Origin: Klebsiella indica
GTDB taxonomy: Bacteria > Pseudomonadota > Gammaproteobacteria > Enterobacterales > Enterobacteriaceae
Length of the DNA stretch: 64,000 nt
Assembly: GCF_005860775.1 (NCBI RefSeq)
Contig: NZ_VCHQ01000007.1
Span: forward strand, 150,312 to 214,311
Direction of reading: 5' to 3'
Part shown: positions 1 through 9,151 of the stretch, one piece after another
Layout: each line of letters begins with the position of its first letter
Numbering within the stretch: position 1 is the stretch's first letter
The notes under the pieces: generated by a model
Seen by the model: only the letters and a program-made list of their open reading frames with translations
What the model was told of the DNA's origin: nothing
Database searches by the model: none
Program-made: the position numbers and the translations under genes

Positions 1-114
1 GAATTTGTGCAGCCAGCACAGCCTGTCGCCTGAAACAGGGTGGAGACACAAGACAAAAAACAAGGTTTACGCATTACCTGATGGAACTTTTCTCACTTAA
101 AATGGAATGAATCA

Positions 115-2070
115 ATGACCAGACCTCACGTTAAATTACTTGCCGTGGCCATATGCGCGGCAATCTCTTCGCAATTTGTTCATGCTGCTGATAATACGAT
201 GGTCGTTACGGCCACAGGCTTTGAACAAAAAATCCAGAATGCGCCTGCATCTATTTCTGTTATCACCAAACAGCAAATTGAAGATAAAGCCTACCGCGAC
301 GTAACCGATGCGCTTAAGGATGTACCCGGCGTGGTCATCACAGGCGGCGGCAGTAGCAGTGACATCAGCATTCGCGGCATGTCTTCCCAGTACACATTAT
401 TTCTTGTCAACGGTAAGCGTATCAGTAGCCGTACCACGCGCCCGAACAGCGATAACTCAGGGATCGAACAGGGCTGGCTACCACCGCTGGAATCCATTGA
501 ACGGATTGAAGTCATTCGCGGGCCAATGTCCTCGCTGTACGGCTCCGACGCAATGGGCGGCGTGATTAATGTCATCACCAAAAAAATCTCGAATACCAAA
601 GCGTGGAGCGGCTCGCTGCACGCGGACGCCACCTTCCAGGAAGACCGCGACTCCGGTGATTTATACCAGACTAACGTTTATGCCTCTGGCCCTCTGATTG
701 ATGGGGTGCTCGGGGCCAAAGTGACTGGCTTATTCTCCCGCCGCGCAGAAGATAAAATTGAGTATGGTTACAGCGAACAGAAAATGCGCAACGGCGGCAT
801 TACTCTGAATTTTACGCCCGATGAAAAAAATGACTTCGATCTGGATTACTCCCGCGAATTGCAGGACCGTAATAGCACCCCGGGTAAGTCAAGATCCGCC
901 GGACGCGGTAAAGATAACTCGCATTACCAGCACACCAACTACACACTTACGCATAACGGCTATTACGACGACATCAATTCCACCAGCTACATCCAGCGTG
1001 AAGAAAGCAATAATGCCGGTCGCCACATGAAATCCTACAACACCATCTTCAACACTCAGAACCAGATTTTCCTCGGCGATCACACCCTCACCCTCGGAGG
1101 ACAGTATCGCTACGAGAAGCTCAGTGATAAAGGTAACAAGTTCGAAGCCGCTGACCGTTTAAGTAAGCTGACACGCTGGAGCTGGGCGCTGTTTGCTGAA
1201 GATGAGTGGGCTATCACCGACAGCTTCACGCTGACTGGCGGCCTGCATCTGGATAAAGATGAAAATTACGGTAGTAACTGGACGCCGCGTGGATACGGCG
1301 TATGGCATCTGACAGAACAGTGGACGCTGAAAGGCGGTATTTCCGCAGGCTATCGCGCACCGGATCTTCGTCAGTCCTCCGCCGGTTGGGGGCAAGGTAC
1401 CGGCGGGCGTTACCTGGACGGCATTATTGTTGGTAACCCGGATCTGAAACCCGAAAAAAGCCTGAGCGAAGAAATTGCGCTGATGTGGGATAACGCGGAT
1501 AACCTGAACGCCAGCATAACGGTATACAATACTGATTTTAAAGATAAAATCACCGAAGTCCGCCGCTGTAACAGCAGTAGCGATCCCGCCTGCAAAATCG
1601 GCAATCATGAATACGATTTCGTCAGCGATCGCGTTAATGTGGACAAAGCGATTATCCGTGGCGTCGAGTCGACCTTTGGCTGGAAGATAACCCGCGATCT
1701 GAACTGGACTGCAAACTATACCTATACAAAATCAGAGCAGAAAAGCGGTAAGTTTTCCGGTAAGCCATTGAATAAAATGCCCAAGAATATGTTTAATACA
1801 ACCGTAGACTGGCAGGCGACAGCGGATTTTGGCTTATGGAGCCGCCTGAACTTCCGCGGTAAAACTTCCGAGTACCTGAGCCGTACTTCCATGGCGAAAA
1901 GCAAGCCGTCTTATACTCAGGTGGATATCGGCTTACGCTACAACCTTCCGCTGGACGTGCTGCTAACCGCTGGCGTTTACAACGTTCTTGATAAGCAGAT
2001 CGACGATGATACCTACGATATGGTACTGGACGGTCGACGCTACACCGTCGGCATAACGTATAACTTCTGA
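115..2070 (+). CDS. cirA: Catecholate siderophore receptor CirA (colicin I receptor)
   Basis: TonB-dependent outer-membrane receptor that takes up iron bound to dihydroxybenzoylserine and related linear catecholates; in E. coli it is also the receptor for colicins Ia/Ib. The 651-residue product has a signal peptide (about residues 1-25, ending FVHAA), a TonB box right after it (DNTMVVTA, 26-33), a plug domain with the IRGM segment near residue 90, and a C-terminal barrel ending in Phe. Start ATG follows a weak purine stretch. It functionally complements the ent/fep cluster at the other end of the window, since breakdown products of enterobactin are its ligands. Fur control is known for the family; the Fur site must lie largely left of the window because I do not see a clear one in the 114 bases shown. 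Confidence 0.96.
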   Translation: MTRPHVKLLAVAICAAISSQFVHAADNTMVVTATGFEQKIQNAPASISVITKQQIEDKAYRDVTDALKDVPGVVITGGGSSSDISIRGMSSQYTLFLVNGKRISSRTTRPNSDNSGIEQGWLPPLESIERIEVIRGPMSSLYGSDAMGGVINVITKKISNTKAWSGSLHADATFQEDRDSGDLYQTNVYASGPLIDGVLGAKVTGLFSRRAEDKIEYGYSEQKMRNGGITLNFTPDEKNDFDLDYSRELQDRNSTPGKSRSAGRGKDNSHYQHTNYTLTHNGYYDDINSTSYIQREESNNAGRHMKSYNTIFNTQNQIFLGDHTLTLGGQYRYEKLSDKGNKFEAADRLSKLTRWSWALFAEDEWAITDSFTLTGGLHLDKDENYGSNWTPRGYGVWHLTEQWTLKGGISAGYRAPDLRQSSAGWGQGTGGRYLDGIIVGNPDLKPEKSLSEEIALMWDNADNLNASITVYNTDFKDKITEVRRCNSSSDPACKIGNHEYDFVSDRVNVDKAIIRGVESTFGWKITRDLNWTANYTYTKSEQKSGKFSGKPLNKMPKNMFNTTVDWQATADFGLWSRLNFRGKTSEYLSRTSMAKSKPSYTQVDIGLRYNLPLDVLLTAGVYNVLDKQIDDDTYDMVLDGRRYTVGITYNF

Positions 2071-2188
2071 TAGGTAACGGTGTCAATAAACCACCTGCTA
2101 TGCGGGTGGCTCAGGTTGCTGACAAAGTGCGTTAACCGCCACCTGACGGAAATCCGGGCACAATGTCTAATACAGGTTGCTCATCAGC

Positions 2189-2216
2189 CTCAAGCCCTCC
2201 AGCCGGAGGGCTTGAG
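2189..2216. terminator. 12-bp perfect hairpin between convergent cirA and lysP
   Basis: Arms CTCAAGCCCTCC (2189-2200) and GGAGGGCTTGAG (2205-2216) pair perfectly around the loop AGCC. It sits just beyond the stop codons of the two convergent genes, so it could end transcription from either side. Neither side carries a strong T-tract, so an intrinsic terminator is only likely. Confidence 0.5.
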
Positions 2217-2222
2217 CTCACC

Positions 2223-3692
2223 TTAGTCTTTAAAACGCTCCGGGAACGTCATTTCGCTATAGCGCACAAAGCGGGAACCTTTCGCCAGTTTGTAACCAAA
2301 CCAGATAACCAGGAACAGCGGAATACCGATATAGGTCGCCGCGACGCCACCCCAGTCGATAGTGTCTTTCAGAAACGCTTCGTAGTTCTGCCCGAGGGTA
2401 ATAATCAGGCACAGCACGAAGGCGAAGATCGGCCCCAGCGGGAAGAACCCTGAACGATACGGCAGATTATTCAGATCGTTCCCTTGCAGCACATAGCCGC
2501 GACGGAAACGATAGTGACTAATCGCAATACCCAGCCAGGCGATAAAGCCGGTCATCCCGGACGTATTGAGCAGCCACAGATAAACGGTCTGATTACCAAA
2601 CATTGAGCTAAGAAAGCAGAGCGCTGCAATCACGGTTGTGGCGTACAGCGCATTACGTGGTACGCCGCCTCTGGACAACTTAGCGAAAATGCGCGGCGCT
2701 TTGCCATCACAGGCCAGGGTGTAAAGCATGCGCGTCGACGCATACATCCCGGAGTTACCGGCTGACAATACCGCCGTCAGAATAACCGCGTTCATGATCG
2801 CCGCAGCCGACAGCAGCCCCGCATGCTGGAATACCAACGTGAACGGGCTGACGGAAATGTCTTTTACGTCATTACGCAGCAGGCTCGGATCGGTATACGG
2901 AATGATCAGGCTGATAATCAGAATCGCAAACACATAGAACAGCAGAATACGCCAGAATACCTGCCGCACAGCGCGCGGAATGTTCTTTTCCGGATTTTCC
3001 GACTCGCCCGCCGCAATACCGATAAGCTCAGTTCCCTGGAATGAAAAGCCGACAATCATCGCCACGCCAATCATCGCCGGCAAACCGCCCGCAAACGGCG
3101 CATCGTTGATGGTCCAGTTGCTCCAGCCAGCAGGCTGGGCGCCTTTAAAGATACCGACGATCATCATCACGCCGACAATAATAAAGATAATAACGGTGGC
3201 GACCTTAATCAGCGAGAACCAATATTCCGCTTCGCCAAAACCTTTTACCGAGATCCAGTTCAACAGGAACATCACGCCAAGGAACAGTGCGCTCCAGATC
3301 CAGCCGGGCGTATCCGGAAACCAGTAGCCCATCACCAGTTGCGCGGCAACGAGGTCAACGGCGATCGTCACCGCCCAGTTGTACCAGTAGTTCCAGCCCA
3401 GCGCGAAGCCAAAGCCTTCCTCGACATAATTTTGCCCGTAAGTGGCAAATGAGCCAGAAACCGGCATAAATGCCGCCAGTTCGCCAAGGCTGGTCATCAG
3501 AAAATAGACCATCAGACCGATGAGAATATAAGAGAGTAGCGCGCCACCGGGGCCGGCCTGCGAAATCGTTGCGCCGGAAGCAACAAAAAGACCTGTGCCG
3601 ATGGAACCGCCAATCGCGATCATGGTCAAGTGGCGTGCCTTCAGTTCACGACGTAGACCGGGCACTTCTGTGGTTTTAGTATCCGAAACCAT
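2223..3692 (-). CDS. lysP: Lysine-specific permease LysP
   Basis: Amino-acid/polyamine/cation (APC) superfamily proton-coupled lysine importer of the inner membrane; in E. coli it also acts as the lysine co-sensor that restrains CadC. The 489-residue protein shows a short hydrophilic N-terminus (VSDTKTTEVPGLRRELKARH) followed by the APC signature IAIGGSIGTGLFVASG near residue 30 and about twelve hydrophobic segments. It is convergent with cirA and followed upstream by yeiE, the usual order in enterics. ArgP control is known for E. coli lysP. Confidence 0.95.
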   Translation of the reverse strand: MVSDTKTTEVPGLRRELKARHLTMIAIGGSIGTGLFVASGATISQAGPGGALLSYILIGLMVYFLMTSLGELAAFMPVSGSFATYGQNYVEEGFGFALGWNYWYNWAVTIAVDLVAAQLVMGYWFPDTPGWIWSALFLGVMFLLNWISVKGFGEAEYWFSLIKVATVIIFIIVGVMMIVGIFKGAQPAGWSNWTINDAPFAGGLPAMIGVAMIVGFSFQGTELIGIAAGESENPEKNIPRAVRQVFWRILLFYVFAILIISLIIPYTDPSLLRNDVKDISVSPFTLVFQHAGLLSAAAIMNAVILTAVLSAGNSGMYASTRMLYTLACDGKAPRIFAKLSRGGVPRNALYATTVIAALCFLSSMFGNQTVYLWLLNTSGMTGFIAWLGIAISHYRFRRGYVLQGNDLNNLPYRSGFFPLGPIFAFVLCLIITLGQNYEAFLKDTIDWGGVAATYIGIPLFLVIWFGYKLAKGSRFVRYSEMTFPERFKD

Positions 3693-3781
3693 GTGAAAAT
3701 TCTATCCATCCAAAAAACGAGGCGAGATTGTAGCAGAGTGTCGGGGGTCCATCCGATACAAATGCGGAGTTATAAGAGAGC

Positions 3782-3799
3782 TTCATGATCGCGCATGAA
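3782..3799. promoter_or_regulatory. Inverted repeat upstream of lysP
   Basis: TTCATG and CATGAA flank a 6-base centre in the 161-bp gap between lysP and yeiE. The spacing suits a dimeric LysR-type regulator such as ArgP, which is known to control lysP in E. coli. This is position plus symmetry only; it could equally be the end of the yeiE transcript. Confidence 0.3.
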
Positions 3800-3853
3800 T
3801 TATTAGTAAAGTAGTAAATCGCAGAAATATCAGCATTCAGCTTGATCGACAGC

Positions 3854-4720
3854 CTACCCTGCGCAGTATTGCAAAAAGCGCTGTAAGGCTTTGGAAATAT
3901 GCTTCTGCCGGTGGTGAATACGCCACAGAGTGCGGGTTAATTGTGGCAACGGGATGCTTAACTCCACCAGTGAGCCTACTTCAAGCTGTTCAGCAACCAC
4001 CCGCCGTGAAAGACAGCTAATCCCTAAACCATGACGCACGGCGTGCTTGATGGCCTCAGAGTTGCCCAGTTCCATCCCAAGGTGAAATGCCGGCAAATGC
4101 GACAATAATAAATAGTCGACAATTTCCCGTGTCCCGGAGCCGTGTTCACGTAAAATCCACGGCGCTTCAGCCAGTCGTTGCAACGTCACCGCCCCTTCCA
4201 GTAACGGCGAATCCGGGGCCGCAAAGACCACCAACTCATCTTGCAACCAGGGTTCAGCAATAATATCCGCGGCATGGCAAGGGCCCTCAATAAGCCCGAT
4301 ATCCACGCGCAGATCGGCCACCGCGTTAATCACATCCTGACTGTTCCCCACGCTGAGTTCCAGCGGTAAATCCGGGAAATCGCGTCGATAGCGCGCGATA
4401 ATTTCCGGCAGAATATAGTTACCGATGGTGCTGCTGGCATAGACGCGAATCGCGCCATTATCGCCGCAAAACAACTGCTCTATCTCCAGCGCGCGCTCCA
4501 GCAGCGCCAGCGCCCGTGGATAAAGCAGCCTGCCGTGTTCGTTCACCACCAGCCTTTTACCAACACGGTCAAATAACTGTACGCCAAGCTGCCCTTCCAG
4601 ATCGGTCAACGCCGCGCTGACTGCCGATTGCGATAGCGCGAGCATTTGTGATGCCTGCGTCGTAGAACCACTCTTTAAAACTTCGGCAAACACTTCCAAC
4701 TGCCGTAGCGTAATATGCAT
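3854..4720 (-). CDS. yeiE: LysR-family transcriptional regulator YeiE
   Basis: 288-residue LysR-type regulator: N-terminal winged helix-turn-helix (about residues 3-62, with [20 protein letters not shown] forming the HTH) and a C-terminal effector-binding domain. It is divergent from yeiH, the classic arrangement in which a LysR protein controls its neighbour and itself. Work on E. coli and Salmonella YeiE links it to iron homeostasis and other roles; the ligand is not settled. A perfect 10+10 palindrome lies in the shared control region. Confidence 0.92.
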   Translation of the reverse strand: MHITLRQLEVFAEVLKSGSTTQASQMLALSQSAVSAALTDLEGQLGVQLFDRVGKRLVVNEHGRLLYPRALALLERALEIEQLFCGDNGAIRVYASSTIGNYILPEIIARYRRDFPDLPLELSVGNSQDVINAVADLRVDIGLIEGPCHAADIIAEPWLQDELVVFAAPDSPLLEGAVTLQRLAEAPWILREHGSGTREIVDYLLLSHLPAFHLGMELGNSEAIKHAVRHGLGISCLSRRVVAEQLEVGSLVELSIPLPQLTRTLWRIHHRQKHISKALQRFLQYCAG

Positions 4721-5076
4721 AAATCTTCCTGCCTTTATATACGGCGTGTCTATCCGCTATCCCTGGGAGATGAAGAGCAGAACCCATCCCACTCAGCGAG
4801 CCGGATATACACGTCATTATTCCAACTGCCTTGCGATTCCAGCCACATCGTGATCTCCGTTGCCGGGTACAGCCTGAAAGACTCGCTTGTCTCTCGCCGG
4901 TGAGTCGCTTTCGACTCATCGCATTCATTGCCGACGCCTCTACCCCTTGCTAGCCGCCGTGTTACATCCTGTCATGATCGACCCTATACCACTTATTACG
5001 ATTGATTATAAATATATAATCAATTTTATATTTAAACCAGCGAGTCGTATGCTCTTCCCGTACAAAGGAGAAGGTT
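4721..5076. promoter_or_regulatory. Divergent yeiE/yeiH control region
   Basis: 356 bases without a gene. The right half is very AT-rich (4990-5035) and holds the palindrome at 5001-5024; a good ribosome binding site (AAAGGAGAAGG) precedes yeiH. I see no RNA gene here. Short open frames in this gap have no coding character. Confidence 0.6.
5001..5024. promoter_or_regulatory. Perfect palindrome, candidate YeiE operator
   Basis: Arms ATTGATTATA (5001-5010) and TATAATCAAT (5015-5024) are exact inverted repeats separated by AATA. The spacing and AT-rich symmetry fit a LysR-type dimer site, and it lies 53 bases upstream of the yeiH start codon. Assignment to YeiE is inference from position. Confidence 0.5.
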
Positions 5077-6126
5077 ATGACAGCACTCACTTTACCGACT
5101 AAACATAGTCCATTACGACGCTTTACACCTGGTCTGGCGCTAACCGCCATCGTTACCGGAGTCGCACTGTGGACGGGTCACTTTCCGGCGATCGCTGGCG
5201 CAGGATTCAGCACGCTAACGCTGGCGATTTTGTTCGGCATGATCATCGGAAACACGGTTTACCCCAAGATCTGGTCGTTTTGCGACGGTGGCGTGATCGT
5301 TGCCAAACAGCATCTGCTGCGCCTCGGCATCATTTTATACGGCTTTCGCCTGACGTTCGCCCAGATTGCCGATGTCGGGATAAGCGGGATTACAATTGAC
5401 GTTCTGACCCTATCCAGCACCTTTTTTATTGCCTGCTTTGTTGGACAACAGGTTTTCAATCTGGATAAACACACCAGTTGGCTGATTGGCGCCGGGAGCA
5501 GTATCTGCGGCGCGGCGGCGGTGCTGGCCACCGAGCCGGTCGTCAAAGCGGAAGCCAGCAAAGTTACGGTCGCCGTCGCCACGGTGGTCATTTTCGGCAC
5601 CCTCGCCATCTTTCTGTATCCGGCAATCTACCCTTTGCTGGCGCCCTGGTTTACGCCGGAAACCTACGGCATCTATATGGGATCGACGATGCATGAAGTC
5701 GCTCAGGTCGTTGCCGCAGGCCACGCCGTCAGCCCGGATGCGGAAAACGCAGCGGTGATTACCAAAATGCTGCGCGTGATGATGCTGGCCCCGTTCCTGC
5801 TGCTTCTTGCCGCTCGCGTTAAGCAATTAACACCGGCGGGCAGCGGTGAGAAAAGCAAAATTACCATTCCGTGGTTTGCGATCCTGTTCATTCTGGTTGC
5901 GGTGTTTAACTCCTTCCACCTGCTGCCGCAAGCCGTTGTCAATATGCTGATCACCCTGGATACCGTGCTGCTGGCAATGGCAATGGCCGCGCTGGGCCTG
6001 ACGACCCACGTCAGCGCGCTGAAAAAAGCCGGCGCCAAACCGCTACTGATGGCGCTAATGCTCTTCGCATGGCTGATTATCGGTGGCGGGACGATTAACC
6101 TCGTCATTCATCGCCTGTTAGGCTGA
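5077..6126 (+). CDS. yeiH: UPF0324 family inner-membrane protein YeiH
   Basis: 349-residue polytopic inner-membrane protein of the UPF0324 (YeiH/YadS-like 'Cons_hypoth698') family, with roughly ten hydrophobic segments. Family members have been proposed as anion or sulfonate/sulfite exporters, but the substrate of YeiH is not established. The start ATG is preceded by AAAGGAGAAGG at ideal spacing. It is divergent from its probable regulator yeiE. Confidence 0.9.
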   Translation: MTALTLPTKHSPLRRFTPGLALTAIVTGVALWTGHFPAIAGAGFSTLTLAILFGMIIGNTVYPKIWSFCDGGVIVAKQHLLRLGIILYGFRLTFAQIADVGISGITIDVLTLSSTFFIACFVGQQVFNLDKHTSWLIGAGSSICGAAAVLATEPVVKAEASKVTVAVATVVIFGTLAIFLYPAIYPLLAPWFTPETYGIYMGSTMHEVAQVVAAGHAVSPDAENAAVITKMLRVMMLAPFLLLLAARVKQLTPAGSGEKSKITIPWFAILFILVAVFNSFHLLPQAVVNMLITLDTVLLAMAMAALGLTTHVSALKKAGAKPLLMALMLFAWLIIGGGTINLVIHRLLG

Positions 6127-6222
6127 CAGCCCCTCGCAAGTCAGGTGATATTTCTGATGATGTAACTCTCCGGCTAAGCCGTTATCATTACCCTCTAACC
6201 AGCGGCTTAACGGGAGTTTTTT

Positions 6223-7080
6223 ATGAAATATATTGGAGCGCACGTCAGCGCCTCCGGCGGAGTGGCCAATGCCGTCATTCGCGCAGACGAAATCGGCGCT
6301 AACGCATTTGCCCTCTTCACCAAAAATCAGCGTCAATGGCGCGCCGCGCCCCTGAACGACAACACGATTACGGAATTTAAAGCCGCCTGCGAAAAGTATC
6401 ATTTCGGACCGGGGCAAATTCTGCCGCACGATAGCTACCTGATAAACCTCGGTCATCCGGTTGCGGAGGCGCTGGAAAAATCCCGCGATGCTTTCATTGA
6501 TGAACTCACCCGCTGCCAGCAGCTTGGCCTGACGCTGCTTAATTTCCATCCGGGCAGCCACCTGCAGCAGATACCGGAAGAGCAGTGCCTGGCGCGTATT
6601 GCCGAATCAATCAATATCGCGCTGGCAAAAACCGAAGGCGTGACGGCGGTAATTGAAAATACCGCAGGCCAGGGCAGTAATCTGGGCTTTAAGTTTGAGC
6701 ATCTGGCGGCCATTATCGACGGTGTGGAAGATAAATCCCGCGTCGGCGTATGTATTGATACCTGCCACGCTTTCGCCGCCGGTTACGATCTGCGCGGCGC
6801 CGAAGCGTGTGAAAAAACCTTCGCGGATTTCGATCGCATTGTCGGTTTTCAGTATCTGCGCGGTATGCACCTGAACGATGCGAAAAGCGCTTTCGGTAGC
6901 CGCGTTGACCGTCACCACAGTCTGGGTGAAGGCAATATTGGTCACGATGCCTTCCGTTGGATCATGCAGGACGATCGTTTCAACGGTATCCCGCTGATTC
7001 TGGAAACGATTAATCCTGATATCTGGGCGGAAGAGATCGCCTGGCTGCGAGCGCAACAGACGGAAGAAGTGCCAAGTTGA
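6223..7080 (+). CDS. nfo: Endonuclease IV (AP endonuclease)
   Basis: 285-residue zinc-dependent apurinic/apyrimidinic endonuclease of base-excision repair. TIM-barrel AP2 family motifs are intact: HVSASGG at residues 7-13, the zinc signature [15 protein letters not shown] in the middle and [20 protein letters not shown] near residue 215. Length equals the E. coli enzyme. SoxRS control is known in E. coli. It converges on fruA, with a group II intron-like relic between them; in E. coli several pyrimidine-metabolism genes occupy this gap. Confidence 0.97.
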   Translation: MKYIGAHVSASGGVANAVIRADEIGANAFALFTKNQRQWRAAPLNDNTITEFKAACEKYHFGPGQILPHDSYLINLGHPVAEALEKSRDAFIDELTRCQQLGLTLLNFHPGSHLQQIPEEQCLARIAESINIALAKTEGVTAVIENTAGQGSNLGFKFEHLAAIIDGVEDKSRVGVCIDTCHAFAAGYDLRGAEACEKTFADFDRIVGFQYLRGMHLNDAKSAFGSRVDRHHSLGEGNIGHDAFRWIMQDDRFNGIPLILETINPDIWAEEIAWLRAQQTEEVPS

Positions 7081-7091
7081 TACTTTGTCCG

Positions 7092-7392
7092 ATCGAGCAG
7101 GAGGCAGATTTTAATCTGCCGTCCTCGCACACCACCGTACGTACGGTTCCGTATACGGCGGTTCCGGCTATACGCTTGAGCCATTGTATCGTATCTGCGA
7201 CTGATATCAGTTCCGCTTTATCCCATCGCCTTTCCGGCAACGCCTGATTCATATGAGATGCCTCTGCACTCCACGTCCGCTCCATGTCGATTTGCAGGCC
7301 CGGAACTCCCCTATGCCCAATTGCGCCAGTTTTCTCACCTGAATCAGCCTTCCCAGCGCCGTTCAGGACGCTGCGCGTCATGCCCGGTGCAC
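7092..7392 (-). mobile_element. Remnant of a group IIC intron (no reverse transcriptase)
   Basis: On the minus strand the segment starts GTGCACCGGGCATG (7392 downwards), resembling the 5' end of group IIC introns. It ends with what looks like domain V (7131-7162: arm ACCGCCGTATAC, loop GGAAC, arm GTACGTACGGTGGT) and a domain VI-like hairpin (7095-7127). From memory, domain V differs from the Oceanobacillus iheyensis intron mainly by a swapped loop-closing pair (C-G to G-C). It begins three bases after the T-tract of the fruA terminator, the usual target of IIC introns. At about 300 bp it lacks the RT gene, and the expected branch-point A in domain VI reads G (7098). Probably inert. Confidence 0.6.
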
Positions 7393-7396
7393 CAAT

Positions 7397-7425
7397 AAAA
7401 AAAGGGCAGAGAAAACTCTGCCCTC
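7397..7425 (-). terminator. Intrinsic terminator of fruBKA
   Basis: GGGCAGAG/CTCTGCCC stem (7404-7411 with 7416-7423) with an AAAA/TTTT loop, followed on the minus strand by seven T residues (7397-7403). It lies 22 bases after the fruA stop codon. The intron-like relic begins directly behind it. Confidence 0.92.
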
Positions 7426-7446
7426 AAAGACGAATTGCAAGGCTAA

Positions 7447-9135
7447 TCAGGCGGCCTGGTCTACCGCCTGAACGTCAGGACGTTTCAGCACCGCGTAGGA
7501 GAGACCTGCGACCAGCGTACCGACAATAATCGCCATCAGGTAGCCGAGCACCGGCGTAATCGCGCCAGGGATCAGCAGGACAAACAGACCGCCATGCGGC
7601 GCCATCAGTTGCGCGCCAATCGCCATGGAAATAGCGCCGGTCACCGCGCCGCCAACAATACAGCAAGGCAGGACGCGCATCGGATCACGCGCAGCGAACG
7701 GAATAGCGCCTTCGGTGATAAAACACAGACCGAGAACCAGCGCGGCTTTGCCACCTTCCCGCTGCGCTTTGTCGAACTTTTTACGCGCAACCAGCGTCGC
7801 CAGCCCCAGCGCCAGCGGAGGAACCATACCGGCAGCCATAATTGCCGCCATCGGCCCATAGGTTTGGGTGCTCAGCAGGCCCACACCGAACGCATAGGCG
7901 GCTTTATTCACCGGCCCGCCCATATCGGTACACATCATACCGCCGAGGATCGCCCCGAGCAGAACCGCGTTTGCCGTTCCCATCGTTTGCAGCCAGTGGG
8001 TCAGCGCGTCGAGGATCCCGGCAACCGGTTTGCCGATCAGGTAAATCATCGCCAGACCAACGATCAGGCTGGAAACCAGCGGAATGATCAGGATTGGTTT
8101 CAGCGCCTCCATACTCTGCGGCAATTTCAGTTTCGAACTGATCGCTTTCGCGACATAACCCGCCAGGAAACCGGCAATAATGCCGCCGATAAAACCAGAG
8201 CCGCCGCTGACTGCCAGCATACCGCCAATAAGCCCCGGGGTCAGACCCGGACGGTCAGCAATGGAGAAGGCGATAAAGCCCGCCAGCACCGGCACCATCA
8301 GTTTGAAAGCAGAACCACCGCCGATGTCCATTAGCGCTGCGGCCAGGGTATCTTTTACTTCAAAAGCTTTAATACCAAAAGCGAAAGAGAGCGCAATGCA
8401 CAGGCCGCCCGCCACCACCATCGGCAGCATGTATGACACGCCGGTCAGCAGATGACGATAAGCGCCAGCAGACTCTTTTTTATCTTCCGCTGCGGCCTGA
8501 GATTTACCCGAGGGCTGATACGGTTTCGCTTCAGCAACCGCTTTATCCAGTTCCTGGGCGGTTTTCTTCAGCGCCAGCCCGGTACTGGTGCGATACATCG
8601 GCTTACCGGCAAATTTCGCCAGGTCCACTTCAATATCGGCAGCAACCACCACCAGATCCGCCTGTTCAACCTCTTCCGGGGTGATCGCATTACCCGCTCC
8701 CACGGAGCCGCGAGTTTCTACTTTCACCCACCAGCCACGTTTTTTGGCTTCGGTTTCAATAGCTTCAGCCGCCATAAAGGTATGCGCCACACCGGTCGGA
8801 CAGGCCGTTACCGCCACAATACGTTTTGGACCGTTGGACGCTGCGGGTAAAACCGCCGCGGTCGGCGCGGTGTAAGGCGTCGCATGGTTTTTGGCTTCAC
8901 TCAGGAACAGTTCCGGGTGTGCAACAGCACGATTGATATCCCCAAGATAAACCGTCTTACCGTTCAACGCGCTATCAGCTGGCAGCGCCGTGCCCAGCAC
9001 GATTGCCAGTTCAGCGTCATGTGGGTTATCAATCAGTTCAAGTTGCGCTTTTTGCGCCGCACGGCTTAACAGAGTCTTCGCCATATAGGCGCGAGCCTGT
9101 CCAAGCCCGGCATCAATAATCAGCAGCGTTTTCAT
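7447..9135 (-). CDS. fruA: PTS fructose-specific EIIB'BC component FruA
   Basis: Membrane permease of the fructose phosphotransferase system; imports fructose and releases fructose 1-phosphate. The 562-residue protein has a degenerate B' domain (about 1-95), an EIIB domain with the phosphorylated cysteine in VTACPTGVAHTF (Cys112), a linker rich in Ala/Pro/Lys, and a C-terminal EIIC membrane domain (about 230-555). Last gene of fruBKA, 16 bases after fruK. Cra operators lie upstream of fruB. Confidence 0.97.
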   Translation of the reverse strand: MKTLLIIDAGLGQARAYMAKTLLSRAAQKAQLELIDNPHDAELAIVLGTALPADSALNGKTVYLGDINRAVAHPELFLSEAKNHATPYTAPTAAVLPAASNGPKRIVAVTACPTGVAHTFMAAEAIETEAKKRGWWVKVETRGSVGAGNAITPEEVEQADLVVVAADIEVDLAKFAGKPMYRTSTGLALKKTAQELDKAVAEAKPYQPSGKSQAAAEDKKESAGAYRHLLTGVSYMLPMVVAGGLCIALSFAFGIKAFEVKDTLAAALMDIGGGSAFKLMVPVLAGFIAFSIADRPGLTPGLIGGMLAVSGGSGFIGGIIAGFLAGYVAKAISSKLKLPQSMEALKPILIIPLVSSLIVGLAMIYLIGKPVAGILDALTHWLQTMGTANAVLLGAILGGMMCTDMGGPVNKAAYAFGVGLLSTQTYGPMAAIMAAGMVPPLALGLATLVARKKFDKAQREGGKAALVLGLCFITEGAIPFAARDPMRVLPCCIVGGAVTGAISMAIGAQLMAPHGGLFVLLIPGAITPVLGYLMAIIVGTLVAGLSYAVLKRPDVQAVDQAA

Positions 9136-9151
9136 TATGCCTCTCCTGCTG

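Noticed and set aside
7010..7381. Minus-strand frame of 123 codons across the nfo end and the gap to fruA, considered as a small protein gene
   Set aside because: It runs antisense into nfo and coincides with the intron-like RNA; no protein family is recognisable in it.
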